A stretch of 27,500 bases of DNA from Theodoxus fluviatilis (taxonomy: Eukaryota; Mollusca; Gastropoda; Cycloneritida; Neritidae), in assembly GCA_034096865.1 (NCBI GenBank), contig JAWQFJ010016570.1, forward strand, positions 1 to 27,500, read 5' to 3'. This document shows positions 18,691 to 27,500 of the stretch, in pieces; position 1 is the stretch's first letter; each line of letters opens with the position of its first letter. The notes under the pieces are model-generated. The model did no database searches. It had not been told where the DNA came from and was given only the letters and a program-made list of their open reading frames with translations. Made by a program: the position numbers and the translations under genes.

Positions 18691-21321
18691 TACGCAAATG
18701 GACCCGCAGTCTTACACATACATGTACAGCATGCAAATGGTACCGCAGTCTTACACACACATGTACAGCACGCAAATGGTCCCGCAGTCTTACACACACA
18801 TGTACAGCACGCAAATGGTCCCGCAGTCTTACACACACATGTACAGCACGCAAATGGACCCGCAGTCTTACACACACATGTACAGCACGCAAATGGACCC
18901 GCAGTCTTACACACACATGTACAGCACGCAAATGGACCCGCAGTCTTACACACACATGTACAGCACGCAAATGGACCCGCAGTCTTACACATGCATGTAC
19001 AGCACGCAAATGGACCCGCAGTCTTACACACACATGTAAGCACGCAAATGGACCCGCATTCTTACACACACACATGTACAGCACGCAAATGGACCCGCAG
19101 TCTTACACATGCATGTACAGCACGCAAATGGTCCCGCAGTCTTACACACACATGTACAGTACGCAAATGGACCCGCAGTCTTACACATGCATGTACAGCA
19201 CGCAAATGGACCCGCAGTCTTACACACACATGAGCAGCACGCAAATGGACCCGCAGTCTTACACACACATGTACAGCACGCAAATGGTCCCGCAGTCTTA
19301 CACACACATGTACAGCACGCAAATGGTCCCGCAGTCTTACACACACATGTACAGCACGCAAATGGACCCGCAGTCTTACACATGCATGTACAGCACGCAA
19401 ATGGACGTGCAGTCTTACACACACATGTACAGCACGCAAATGGACCCGCAGTCTTACACACACATGTACAGCACGCAAATGGACCCGCAGTCTTACACAC
19501 ACATGTGCAGCACGCAAACGGACGCGCAGTCTTACACATACATGTACAGCACGCAAATGGACCCGCAGTCTTACACATACATGTACAGCATGCAAACGGA
19601 CGCGCAGTCTTACACATACATGAGCAGCACGCAAACGGACGCGCAGTCTTACACACACATGTATGGCACGCAAATGGACCCGCAGTCTTACACATGCATG
19701 TACAGCACGCAAATGGACCCGCAGTCTTACACATACATGTACAGCACGCAAATGGACCCGCAGTCTTGCACACACATGTACAGTACGCAAACGGACGCGC
19801 AGTCTTACACATACATGTACAACACGCAAATGGACCCGCAGTCTTACACACCCATGTACAACACGCAAATGGTCCCGCAGTCTTACACACACATGTACAG
19901 CACGCAAATGGTCACGCAGTCTTGCACATGCATGTGCAGCACGCAAACGGACGCGCAGTCTTACACACACATGTACAGCACGCAAATGGTCCCGCAGTCT
20001 TACACATACATGTACAGCACGCAAATGGACCCGCAGTCTTACACACACATGTACAGCATGCAAACGGACCCGCAGTCTTACACATGCATGTACAGCACGC
20101 AAATGGTCACGCAGTCTTACACATACATGTACAGCACGCAAATGGACCCGCAGTCTTACACATGCATGTACAGCACGCAAATGGTCCCGCAGTCTTACAC
20201 ACACATGTACAGCACGCAAATGGACCCGCAGTCTTACACATACATGTACAGCACGCAAATGGACCCGCAGTCTTACACATACATGTACAGCACGCAAATG
20301 GTCCCGCAGTCTTACACACACATGTACAGCACGCAAATGGACCCGCAGTCTTACACACACATGTACAGCACGCAAATGGACCCGCAGTCTTACACATACA
20401 TGTACAGCACGCAAATGGACCCGCAGTCTTACACACACATGTACAGCACGCAAATGGACCCGCAGTCTTACACATACATGTACAGCACGCAAATGGACCC
20501 GCAGTCTTACACATACATGTACAGCACGCAAATGGACCCGCAGTCTTACACACACATGTACAGTACGCAAACGGACGCGCAGTCTTACACACACATGTGC
20601 AGCACGCAAATGGACGCGCAGTCTTACACACACATGTACAGCACGCAAATGGACCCGCAGTCTTACACATGCATGTACAGCACGCAAATGGACCCGCAGT
20701 CTTACACACACATGTACAGCACGCAAATGGACCCGCAGTCTTACACACACATGTACAGCACGCAAATGGACCCGCAGTCTTACACATACATGTACAACAC
20801 GCAAATGGTCTCGTAGTCTTACACATACATGTGCAGCACGCAAACGGACGCGCAGTCTTACACACACATGTACAGCACGCAAATGGACCCGCAGTCTTAC
20901 ACATGCATGTACAGCACGCAAATGGACCCGCAGTCTTACACACACATGTACAGCACGCAAATGGACCCGCAGTCTTGCACATACATGTGCAGCACGCAAA
21001 CGGACGCGCAGTCTTACACATACATGTACAACACGCAAATGGTCCCGTAGTCTTACACATACATGTGCAGCACGCAAACGGACGCGCAGTCTTACACACA
21101 CATGTACAGCACGCAAATGGACCCGCAGTCTTACACATGCATGTACAGCACGCAAATGGACCCGCAGTCTTACACATGCATGTACAGCACGCAAATGGAC
21201 CCGCAGTCTTACACATACATGTACCGCACGCAAACGGACCCGCAGTCTTACACACACATGTACAGCACGCAAATGGACCCGCAGTCTTACACACACATGT
21301 ACAGCATGCAAATGGACCCGC
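18691..21321. repeat. 39-bp minisatellite, about 67 units, with 234-bp higher-order repeat
   Basis: The unit is ATGTACAGCACGCAAATGGA followed by CCCGCAGTCTTACACACAC, 39 bp. Common variants are ATGGTCCCG, ACGGACGCG, and CACATACATG or CACATGCATG at the junction. Because 39 is 13 codons and stops are rare, all six frames stay open for hundreds of codons, for example a 13-residue MYSTQMDPQSYTH repeat; these are not genes. Two rare TAG variants at 20814 and 21048 are 234 bp (6 units) apart and sit in matching variant contexts, showing block duplication near the right end. The array lies inside the decayed LINE. Confidence 0.97.
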
Positions 21322-21589
21322 GCCCATGACTGGAGTTGCTCGCAGTGGAGGCAGCTGCGATGCGGGATGGCTCCATCACCGTCACGTCATGAGCGTCTGG
21401 GTAGGAGTTTAGAGCGTCACCAGGGGGAGCCACCGATGCAATGGTCGCCACGTCTCCTTCATTGCTTAGCCAAGACGCTGTTGTCAGCAGGACGCGAGTT
21501 TCATCTTCCTTGATGAAATCGCATACTTCCTCATTTTTGTTACGAGCAGACTGAGCAATCCAGACCAGCAGCCTAGGTGATAATAATTA
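21322..21589 (-). pseudogene. LINE ORF2 endonuclease N-terminal fragment
   Basis: On the minus strand, after an in-frame TAA at 21587-21589, the frame reads LLVWIAQSARNKNEEVCDFI, then ETRVLLTTASWLSNEGD, VATIASVAPPGDALNSYP, and runs open into the 39-bp array. This matches the start of the AP-like endonuclease of CR1/Jockey LINEs: an N-A-Q-S-x-R-N-K element, a hydrophobic strand ending T-E-T-W-L, and L-x-P-P-G-Y. Here T-E-T-W-L is TASWL, so the metal-binding Glu is lost, and the Tyr after PPG is Asp. Catalysis is not expected. The rest of the endonuclease domain is absent, replaced by the array. Confidence 0.7.
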
Positions 21590-23124
21590 TTTCGTGCGAT
21601 GCAACCTATTTAAATATAAAATATCTAGAGAAGTGTTTCTTCCCACTGGTCCAATAGGTTAAAAATAAAAATAAACAAAGATGGAAAGTTCAGTCAATGC
21701 ATGGTGCTAATCCATGAACATCCAGTTACTATACAGAAAGATGCACTTAACTTGTTGGAATTATTCTGAACTGCGTGATGCTTGAACTACGAGTTGTTCG
21801 TTGATAAAGCCGCGTTCTTATTGTGCGATTATCACCTCCCTCCACACTCACACACATATTTCTCTAATTCTGTCTGTTTTCGTATCCAGGGGTATCACTA
21901 GTGGAGGGGGGGATAGTTATTTCACTCACTCTCTTCTCATGCTCGCATGACGTGACTCAATGTTTAGTAAGGATTTTCTTTAATCAGACTTAATCATGAG
22001 TAAAATCAAATTCAAAGCAATATGAATGAAAATACTAATCAATTCTATCAGTCTACTCTCTGACTGAAAAGTAGAGGATTAATTTCACTGAACCAAAACC
22101 AAAATTGACTCAATTACTCTTAAGTTCAAGCAGATAGGCGACGACGATTCTCGAATTTTTCACCGACAAAAAACTTCTGCCCAAAAACGATATCCACTCA
22201 GAAATGGGCATTCACAAGTACACTCTCCCTCTCTCAAGGCTACACCTCGAAAGAAGAGGCTCAAAAGGTCATAGAAACTTGTGGGTTCACCCACACACAT
22301 ATGTACCCATGCGGACACAGGTTTGAACACTTCAGCGAATGCTCAGAACCAAACGACGAAACTTCCATGTGGCGAGACTCGGCATCATAATCCGGCAAAG
22401 CTGGACTTTTATGCATAGAGGACACTGTTCTTCTTAATGCAACCTTTCAGATGGTCGGGGGAGGAATTGAAGAACGTTTTAACGTGTATACTCCTCGTCT
22501 TACACGGAGTTACTCAAAATACGTACATTCACGTTGATATCCTCAGAGTCAACTGATCAGAAAGTCTTCAATCTTCTAGACTGAAGAGTTACTCACAGTG
22601 CATGCGCCACCATCCTTAACCAATCAACTTCATGATTGCATAACTGATAATTTTGGAAACAGCCAGTTCAAACCGGTCTCAAAGTGCAGGGCTTAGGCTT
22701 GTTCCCGCCAAAACATCAATGGCGAATGCATACAATACATATAAAATGGAATAAAGGCTGAACCATAACAGCAAAGCTTACGCCTACTTTGCCCAAGCCC
22801 GATGTGCATTTTGCCAGTGTGGCCGATACTGCGTCATGATTGGCTGGTCAGAGCTGCGTCCTGATCGGCTGGTGAGAGCACGTGGGTCAGAGAGAGATCT
22901 TTTGCACCTGGAGGCCTGCACTTTTCTGTATTTACAAGTAAACAACGCTTGTCCGCCATTTCCCAATTTGGTTCGCACGCAAAATGCTCATTTTAAGAAA
23001 TACTGACACAGATACTAAGAAACGGTAACCATTAATCAGTATTAATTTCCCAAAGCTGTATGAAGAATACATTAAACGTTCATTGAAATTGCTACATTAT
23101 TCAAACCAAAACGACGTTCCAAGG
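21590..23124. other. AT-rich unique sequence, no gene recognised
   Basis: No frame longer than about 65 codons and no recognisable motif. At 22825-22880 two imperfect copies of GATTGGCTGGTCAGAGC-like sequence (inverted CCAAT box in the first) occur 32 bp apart. A 64-codon minus frame at 22784-22978 has no family features. It may hold old retroelement debris that I cannot identify. Confidence 0.4.
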
Positions 23125-23136
23125 AGCTACTGAGTC

Positions 23137-23292
23137 CCGGTGTCGCAGGATATTTCGGAACCGAACGAATGGGAACCATTCCGATTAATCCTGGCCCTGG
23201 TGGCAGGATTTTTCGGAACCATTTCGATTAATCCTGACTCTAGTGGCAGGATTTTTCGGAACCACCAGGATATTTCGGAACCGTCTAGAAGG
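23137..23292 (+). repeat. Left TIR arm with internal sub-repeats
   Basis: Contains four copies of a GGATATTTCGGAACC or GGATTTTTCGGAACC motif and two of CGATTAATCCTG, ending GTCTAGAAGG. Confidence 0.7.
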
Positions 23293-23335
23293 TCATTAGC
23301 CGACATACATTTGTGACTTGACGACTTTTTTTAAA

Positions 23336-23530
23336 CAGGCCAATGGACTTTGTGAACGCCAGAATGCCAGCACCCTTACAGCTCTGAGGAAATCAGTCCA
23401 AGACCAACCCAGTGACTGGTATAAACTTCTTGACGCCATAGCCTACTCCTTCAGAGCGTCCAGAAGGCGGTTGTGCAATACTTCTCTTCTCGCCTACCTG
23501 TTTATCTCCTTGTTTATGAATTACAAATAA
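23336..23530 (+). pseudogene. Integrase core/C-terminal fragment (Ginger or Ty3/Gypsy type)
   Basis: The frame reads QANGLCERQNASTLTALRKS, then DQPSDWYKLLDAIAYSFRAS, and loses similarity after RASRR. NGL.ER.N.TL..ALRK followed by DW...L....FSYR is the conserved end of the retroviral-type integrase core in Ty3/Gypsy retrotransposons and Ginger transposons, and includes the final catalytic Glu (in CER). A frameshift near 23470 is likely, because the next frame gives VQYFSSRLPVYLLVYEL, where S.QYSPF.L.Y is expected. The codon for Gln is preceded by TTTTTTTAAA, so TTTAAACAG could be a splice acceptor, consistent with an intron-bearing DNA transposon gene. The upstream catalytic part is absent from this element. 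Confidence 0.75.
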
Positions 23531-23599
23531 AAAGTATACAAAGTGTAAACTCTGATTTGAAACGTTCTAGAAACTCAGAAAATCATACGAAAGCATCTA

Positions 23600-23741
23600 G
23601 AAGGTTGTTCCGAAATATCCTGGTGGTTCCGAAATATCCTGCCGCCAGGTGCGGGATAAATGGGAATGGTTCTGAAATATCCTAGGATTTTTGGGAACCG
23701 GTTCCAATTTATCCTGGTTCCGAAATATTCTACGACACCGG
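23600..23741 (-). repeat. Right TIR arm with internal sub-repeats
   Basis: Contains GGTTCCGAAATATCC-type motifs four to five times and GGTTCCAATTTATCCTGG; it is the inverse of the left arm with small indels. Confidence 0.7.
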
Positions 23742-23790
23742 CCACATAGCTACATTATACTGCATGGCACATCATGTAACTGAGAGGTGC

Positions 23791-24374
23791 GGGCAGTGAC
23801 GTATGCATAGAATTACAGGTAGTGACGTATGCATAGCATTATAGGGCGTGAAGTATGCATAACATTACAGGGCGTGACGCATGCATAGAATTAGAGGTAG
23901 AGGCGTATGCATAGCATTACAGGTAGTGACGTATGCATAGCATTACAGGTAGTGACGTATGCATAGCATTACAGGTAGTGACGTATGCATAGCATTATAG
24001 GGCGTGAAGTATGCATAGCATTACAGGGCGTGACGTATACATAGAATTACAGGTAGAGGCGTATGCATAGCATTATAGGGCGTGACGTATGCATAGCATT
24101 ACAGGGCGTGACGTATGCATAGAATTAGAGGTAGAGGCGTATGCATAGCATTACAGGTAGTGACGTATGCATAGCATTACAGGTAGTGACGTATGCATAA
24201 CATTACAGGTAGTGACGTATGCATAGCATTACAAGTAGAGAGAGGCGTATGCATAGCATTACAGGTAGTGACGTATGCATAGCATTACAGGTAGTGACGT
24301 ATGCATATCATTACAGGTAGTGACGTATGCATAACATTATAGGTAGTGACGTATGCATAGCATTACAGGTAGCG
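23791..24374. repeat. 26-bp satellite AGGTAGTGACGTATGCATAG + CATTAC
   Basis: About 22 units of 26 bp. Variants are AGGGCGTGACG, AGGTAGAGGCG and rare GTGAAG forms; they recur in blocks, for example the order AGGTAG, AGGGCG, AGGGCG, AGGTAG appears twice, indicating multi-unit duplication. Each unit carries TATGCATA, a perfect 8-bp palindrome, preceded by a TGACG half-site. Confidence 0.95.
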
Positions 24375-25115
24375 GCGGCCTACTCGTATGTAACGGTCTG
24401 CATACACAAGTTCGTGTAAGTCCACTTGAGACTTCGTTCGCATTGGGTACTTCGCCCAATAAGAACACGGCATAAGAAGCATTCTTGAAAGATTCGGTTT
24501 TTTTTAACCTGCAGTGCATGGATTCCTTTTTTAAAACCTTGTCATTGGATAGTTTCCGGTATTATGCGATAATGACGTACATTTGAATTATTTGGATGTT
24601 GCTGTAATATGTATGGTGTGTATGTTTCCAAACAAACATTGGAAAAGGGATGCAACACGTCACTACTTCCAAAGGAAAAAAAAAAGTTGCACTATTTCCA
24701 TTTGCCAGCATGAAAAGTCACTGTGTCTACCAGCGCAGTGATCCAGGCAGGCAAACTCGTCCAGAAAGCAGACCCAGTCTTGCAGCAGACCCGCCCCTTT
24801 CCTCGTGTCTGAGAGCAGCCATCTTTTGCAAGCGCGAGCGAGACGCTGTTCCGAAATTAGCCACGCCGTTTCAAACACCACTGCGTGGTCAAAATATTGC
24901 CCAAGCGCGCCTCCCGCTTTCCCGAACGACTGGAGCAACAGCGAGGCAGGGAGCAGGCGTGGGAAAAGTCTCGTCAAAACTTCGTGTCAACGTCAGAAAC
25001 ACGGACACGCGCACCACAATGTAATATGTCTTCGGCCACCTTCTTTTCCATCGATGCAGCAAAAGCTGTGCACTTTTGTATACTGCTGTGCGTAGACACA
25101 GAAAGGCAGAAACAC
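24375..25115. other. Unique sequence with a GC-richer patch, no gene recognised
   Basis: At 24780-25010 GC and CpG rise; CCCGCCCC (24789-24796) and GCCATCTTT (an inverted YY1-like motif, about 24818) are present. This might be an old promoter, but no coding start with recognisable protein follows before the CAGA array. Confidence 0.3.
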
Positions 25116-26293
<1,178 letters not shown>

Positions 26294-26323
26294 TTCATGT
26301 GCCGAGAGACCATTATAGACATA

Positions 26324-26465
26324 TCAGTATTGATTTCCTGGTTTAGAGAATCTGTCTGCAGGGGCAAACTTTGCTTTGTCTCCGTATTTACGTTGCAGGA
26401 TGAGGTCGTGAAAGTCATCAAGTGCCGTGGGGATGGTGGAGATGAAATCTCGCGAGATAAGTTGG
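26324..26465 (-). CDS. Candidate 3'-terminal coding exon, unknown protein
   Basis: On the minus strand an acceptor-like CATTGCCATACCCCACCAG precedes 26465. The frame then reads QLISRDFISTIPTALDDFHD, LILQRKYGDKAKF, APADRFSKPGNQY and stops with TGA at 26324-26326. The same frame is open upstream to a TGA at 26513-26515. It has balanced amino-acid use and an amphipathic, globular look, unlike the competing frames here. I do not recognise the family. No start codon lies in the open stretch, so it must be a late exon of a split gene or a pseudogene remnant. Upstream exons would lie at higher coordinates but were not found before 27500. Confidence 0.35.
26447..26458. promoter_or_regulatory. ATCTCGCGAGAT palindrome
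   Basis: A perfect 12-bp palindrome containing TCTCGCGAGA, a core-promoter motif known from vertebrate CpG promoters. Here it overlaps the candidate exon at 26324-26465, so it may be coding sequence rather than a regulatory site. Confidence 0.2.
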
Positions 26466-26515
26466 CTGGTGGGGTATGGCAATGAAGCAAGCACAAAGGC
26501 GGAGTTGGAGAATCA

Positions 26516-27286
26516 AGCATAAGCCGAACGGGGAGGGCGAAAGGAGGATGCGAGATGAGCAGTCAGACGGGACCAGTTCCAAGGAGACGCTACAGGGACT
26601 AGAGTACAGCGTCCCTAATCAAACTTCAGAAGTCACGAAATTTCACTGTTCGCCTATGAACGAAATCTGGTCAGGATGCAGTGACAAGAGTCCCTAAGAG
26701 GACGGAGAGAGAGAGCTACAGAAAACATTCGCACAGAGTCTGATGTCTTGGCCAGCGTGGCCGTATCCCCGTTGTTCAGGTTCCCCCCACCCTGACATGC
26801 ATGTGTAGCGGTTTGAGCAGTATGTCCCTGCGTTCCGTTGCACTCTGATTCATCTCTGCTACTGTGTAGCAGCCTTAAGGGTTTTGATTGGTTGGTTTTA
26901 TTTAATAACTTGAAAAGCACATTATCATTAAAAGTATAGGGTTTGGAGGCCCTCTTTGAATACAACAATCCCCAAGCTTATTTAACTCTCATATGTACCC
27001 CTCTTGATCGAAGAAACGACTTAATAACTTCATTAGGGTCGAAAATCCTTGATACACAATCTTTGGTGACGTTTCACCAACTGGCAGAGGTCAACTTCCT
27101 GTCAAGGTAGTGCAGCAGCTAGAACATCTCAGAAGGCGCTCTAACTGCTTCACACTAAAGTGCGCCACTTGCTGTGCCTAGCAACGATGAAACTACTGAA
27201 CCCGTAGCCGCATTTGATTGGCTCGTACTAAACAGAACTAATTGGAAATCACTCCACGGACTTGCACGATAAACATGCTTCGAACC
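26516..27286. other. Unique sequence, probable upstream region of the 27303 ORF
   Basis: No gene recognised. Proximal to the ORF lie an inverted CCAAT box (GATTGG, 27216-27221) and TGTGCCTAGCAAC at 27173-27185, whose right half AGCAAC fits the RFX X-box but whose left half does not. Confidence 0.35.
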
Positions 27287-27349
27287 ATGGAGTTTACATA
27301 CCATGGAAGTGGCAAACGTGCCGACTGCTGTCAAATTTCGAAGAAGTGA
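27287..27349 (+). other. Upstream overlapping ORF (20 codons)
   Basis: An ATG in ACCATGG context starts 16 bases before the 27303 ATG, in another frame, and ends at TGA 27347-27349, overlapping the larger frame. If transcribed together it could reduce initiation at 27303. Confidence 0.3.
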
Positions 27350-27500
27350 ATATTGTCGTGCTCTCAGCACCGTGGCAGAGTGGATTGTATGTCTTGGTTT
27401 GATATTTGTAGTAAACGTTGGCATTTATGCCCATGTGTGTAACGAAAGAGCAGACGGCACACATTTTGGGATTCCCTTGACCTTCCTTTATGACTGGTGA
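27303..27500 (+). CDS. Candidate first coding exon of a small membrane protein, partial
   Basis: The frame starts at an ATG in a perfect ACCATGG context and runs to the last bases of the window. The N-terminus MEVANVPTAVKFRRSEYCRA is basic. It is followed by a hydrophobic segment at about residues 27-45 (WIVCLGLIFVVNVGIYAHV), long enough for one transmembrane helix with the positive side cytosolic. The end is GTHFGIPLTFLYDW. The TGA at 27498-27500 may not be a stop: CTG|GTGA could be a splice donor, so the protein may continue beyond the window. An inverted CCAAT box lies about 85 bp upstream. I do not recognise the family. Start context, balanced composition and helix support a real gene, but no homolog was checked. 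Confidence 0.45.
   Translation: MEVANVPTAVKFRRSEYCRALSTVAEWIVCLGLIFVVNVGIYAHVCNERADGTHFGIPLTFLYDW

Larger units (their letters stand above)
16156..21589 (-). mobile_element. Decayed CR1/Jockey-type LINE carrying two internal minisatellites
   Basis: Read on the minus strand the interval gives, in the order of a LINE ORF2, an endonuclease N-terminus (21589-21322), a 39-bp array, reverse transcriptase (18680-17815), a 58/60-bp array, the ORF C-terminus (16480-16230) and a 3' UTR. The 3' UTR holds GGCGCCTTGAGCATG and AATAAA (inverse of 16186-16191). The 3' end abuts the 34-bp minisatellite, suggesting insertion at its edge. About 500 codons normally lying between endonuclease and reverse transcriptase are missing. 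Frameshifts and substituted catalytic residues mean the copy is dead. Clade assignment (CR1/Jockey-like) rests on motif style alone. Confidence 0.8.
23131..23747. mobile_element. TIR DNA element with internal integrase exon (Ginger-like candidate)
   Basis: The left end holds CCGGTGTCGCAGGATATTTC at 23137 and the right end the inverse GAAATATTCTACGACACCGG ending at 23741, two mismatches in 20. Arms of about 140-150 bp on both sides are made of sub-repeats GGATATTTCGGAACC and CGATTAATCCTG, inverted between arms. AGCTAC occurs immediately outside both ends (23125-23130 and 23748-23753), a plausible target-site duplication. Between the arms lies a broken integrase frame of the Gypsy/Ginger type. 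Ginger transposons are DNA elements with TIRs and a Gypsy-like integrase, so the combination is suggestive. I recall 4-bp duplications for Ginger, so the 6-bp repeat is not a perfect fit. Gene capture by an unrelated TIR element is the alternative. Confidence 0.55.

Noticed and set aside
18672..21412. Open frames of 700-770 codons with 13-residue repeats on both strands, resembling repetitive secreted proteins
   Set aside because: The 39-bp unit is a multiple of 3 without stops, so all frames are open on both strands; there is no signal peptide, no splice context, and the region is inside a decayed LINE.
22784..22978. 64-codon minus-strand frame near CCAAT-like boxes
   Set aside because: Composition is Arg/Ser/Gln-rich without a motif; no splice or promoter support beyond a single CCAAT.
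27038..27050. tRNA B-box-like GGGTCGAAAATCC
   Set aside because: No A box at the right distance and no cloverleaf could be drawn.

Overview
This is eukaryotic, most likely invertebrate, intergenic or intronic DNA, and I infer a mollusc, possibly a marine gastropod. The grounds are spliceosomal-type signals, CR1/Jockey-type LINE fragments of the kind abundant in molluscs, and a short TIR-bounded element made of TGACCTTGACCTT motifs followed by GACG repeats, which I recall from molluscan genomes. I see no bacterial operon, rRNA, tRNA or CRISPR array. Roughly one third of the window is tandem repeat. The longest open frames (up to about 770 codons) are artefacts of repeat units that lack stop codons and are not genes.

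Layout. 1-2900 is A-rich with strong A-over-T strand asymmetry. 2901-5631 is mixed unique sequence with a GT microsatellite. 5632-6480 is a non-autonomous TIR element carrying about 20 nuclear-receptor half-sites. 6587-7778 is a 32-bp minisatellite. 7779-11104 is mostly unique and holds two candidate exons (8051-8218 minus, 8884-9009 plus), an ATC microsatellite and a G-quadruplex tract. 11105-12950 has a CT microsatellite, a GC-rich promoter-like patch, polypurine DNA and a 12-bp GT-rich satellite. 13398-13613 is a short array with a CRE palindrome in nearly every unit. 13898-16155 is a 34-bp AT-rich minisatellite split by an LTR-like insertion.

The most interesting object is 16156-21589. 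It is one decayed LINE on the minus strand. Endonuclease, reverse transcriptase and C-terminal pieces lie in the right order, but two large minisatellites sit inside the coding region. A 58/60-bp array sits at the conserved HWLPV segment of the reverse transcriptase ORF and appears to be an expansion of that LINE sequence. A 39-bp array of about 67 copies replaces the stretch between endonuclease and reverse transcriptase.

21590-23124 is unassigned AT-rich sequence. 23131-23747 is a TIR element flanked by a 6-bp repeat and containing a broken integrase exon, reminiscent of Ginger DNA transposons. 23791-24374 is a 26-bp satellite, and 25116-26290 a long CAGA/CA array. A candidate last exon on the minus strand (26324-26465) and a candidate first coding exon of a small membrane protein on the plus strand (27303 onward) close the window. 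No complete host gene can be assembled here, and all host exon calls are ab initio.
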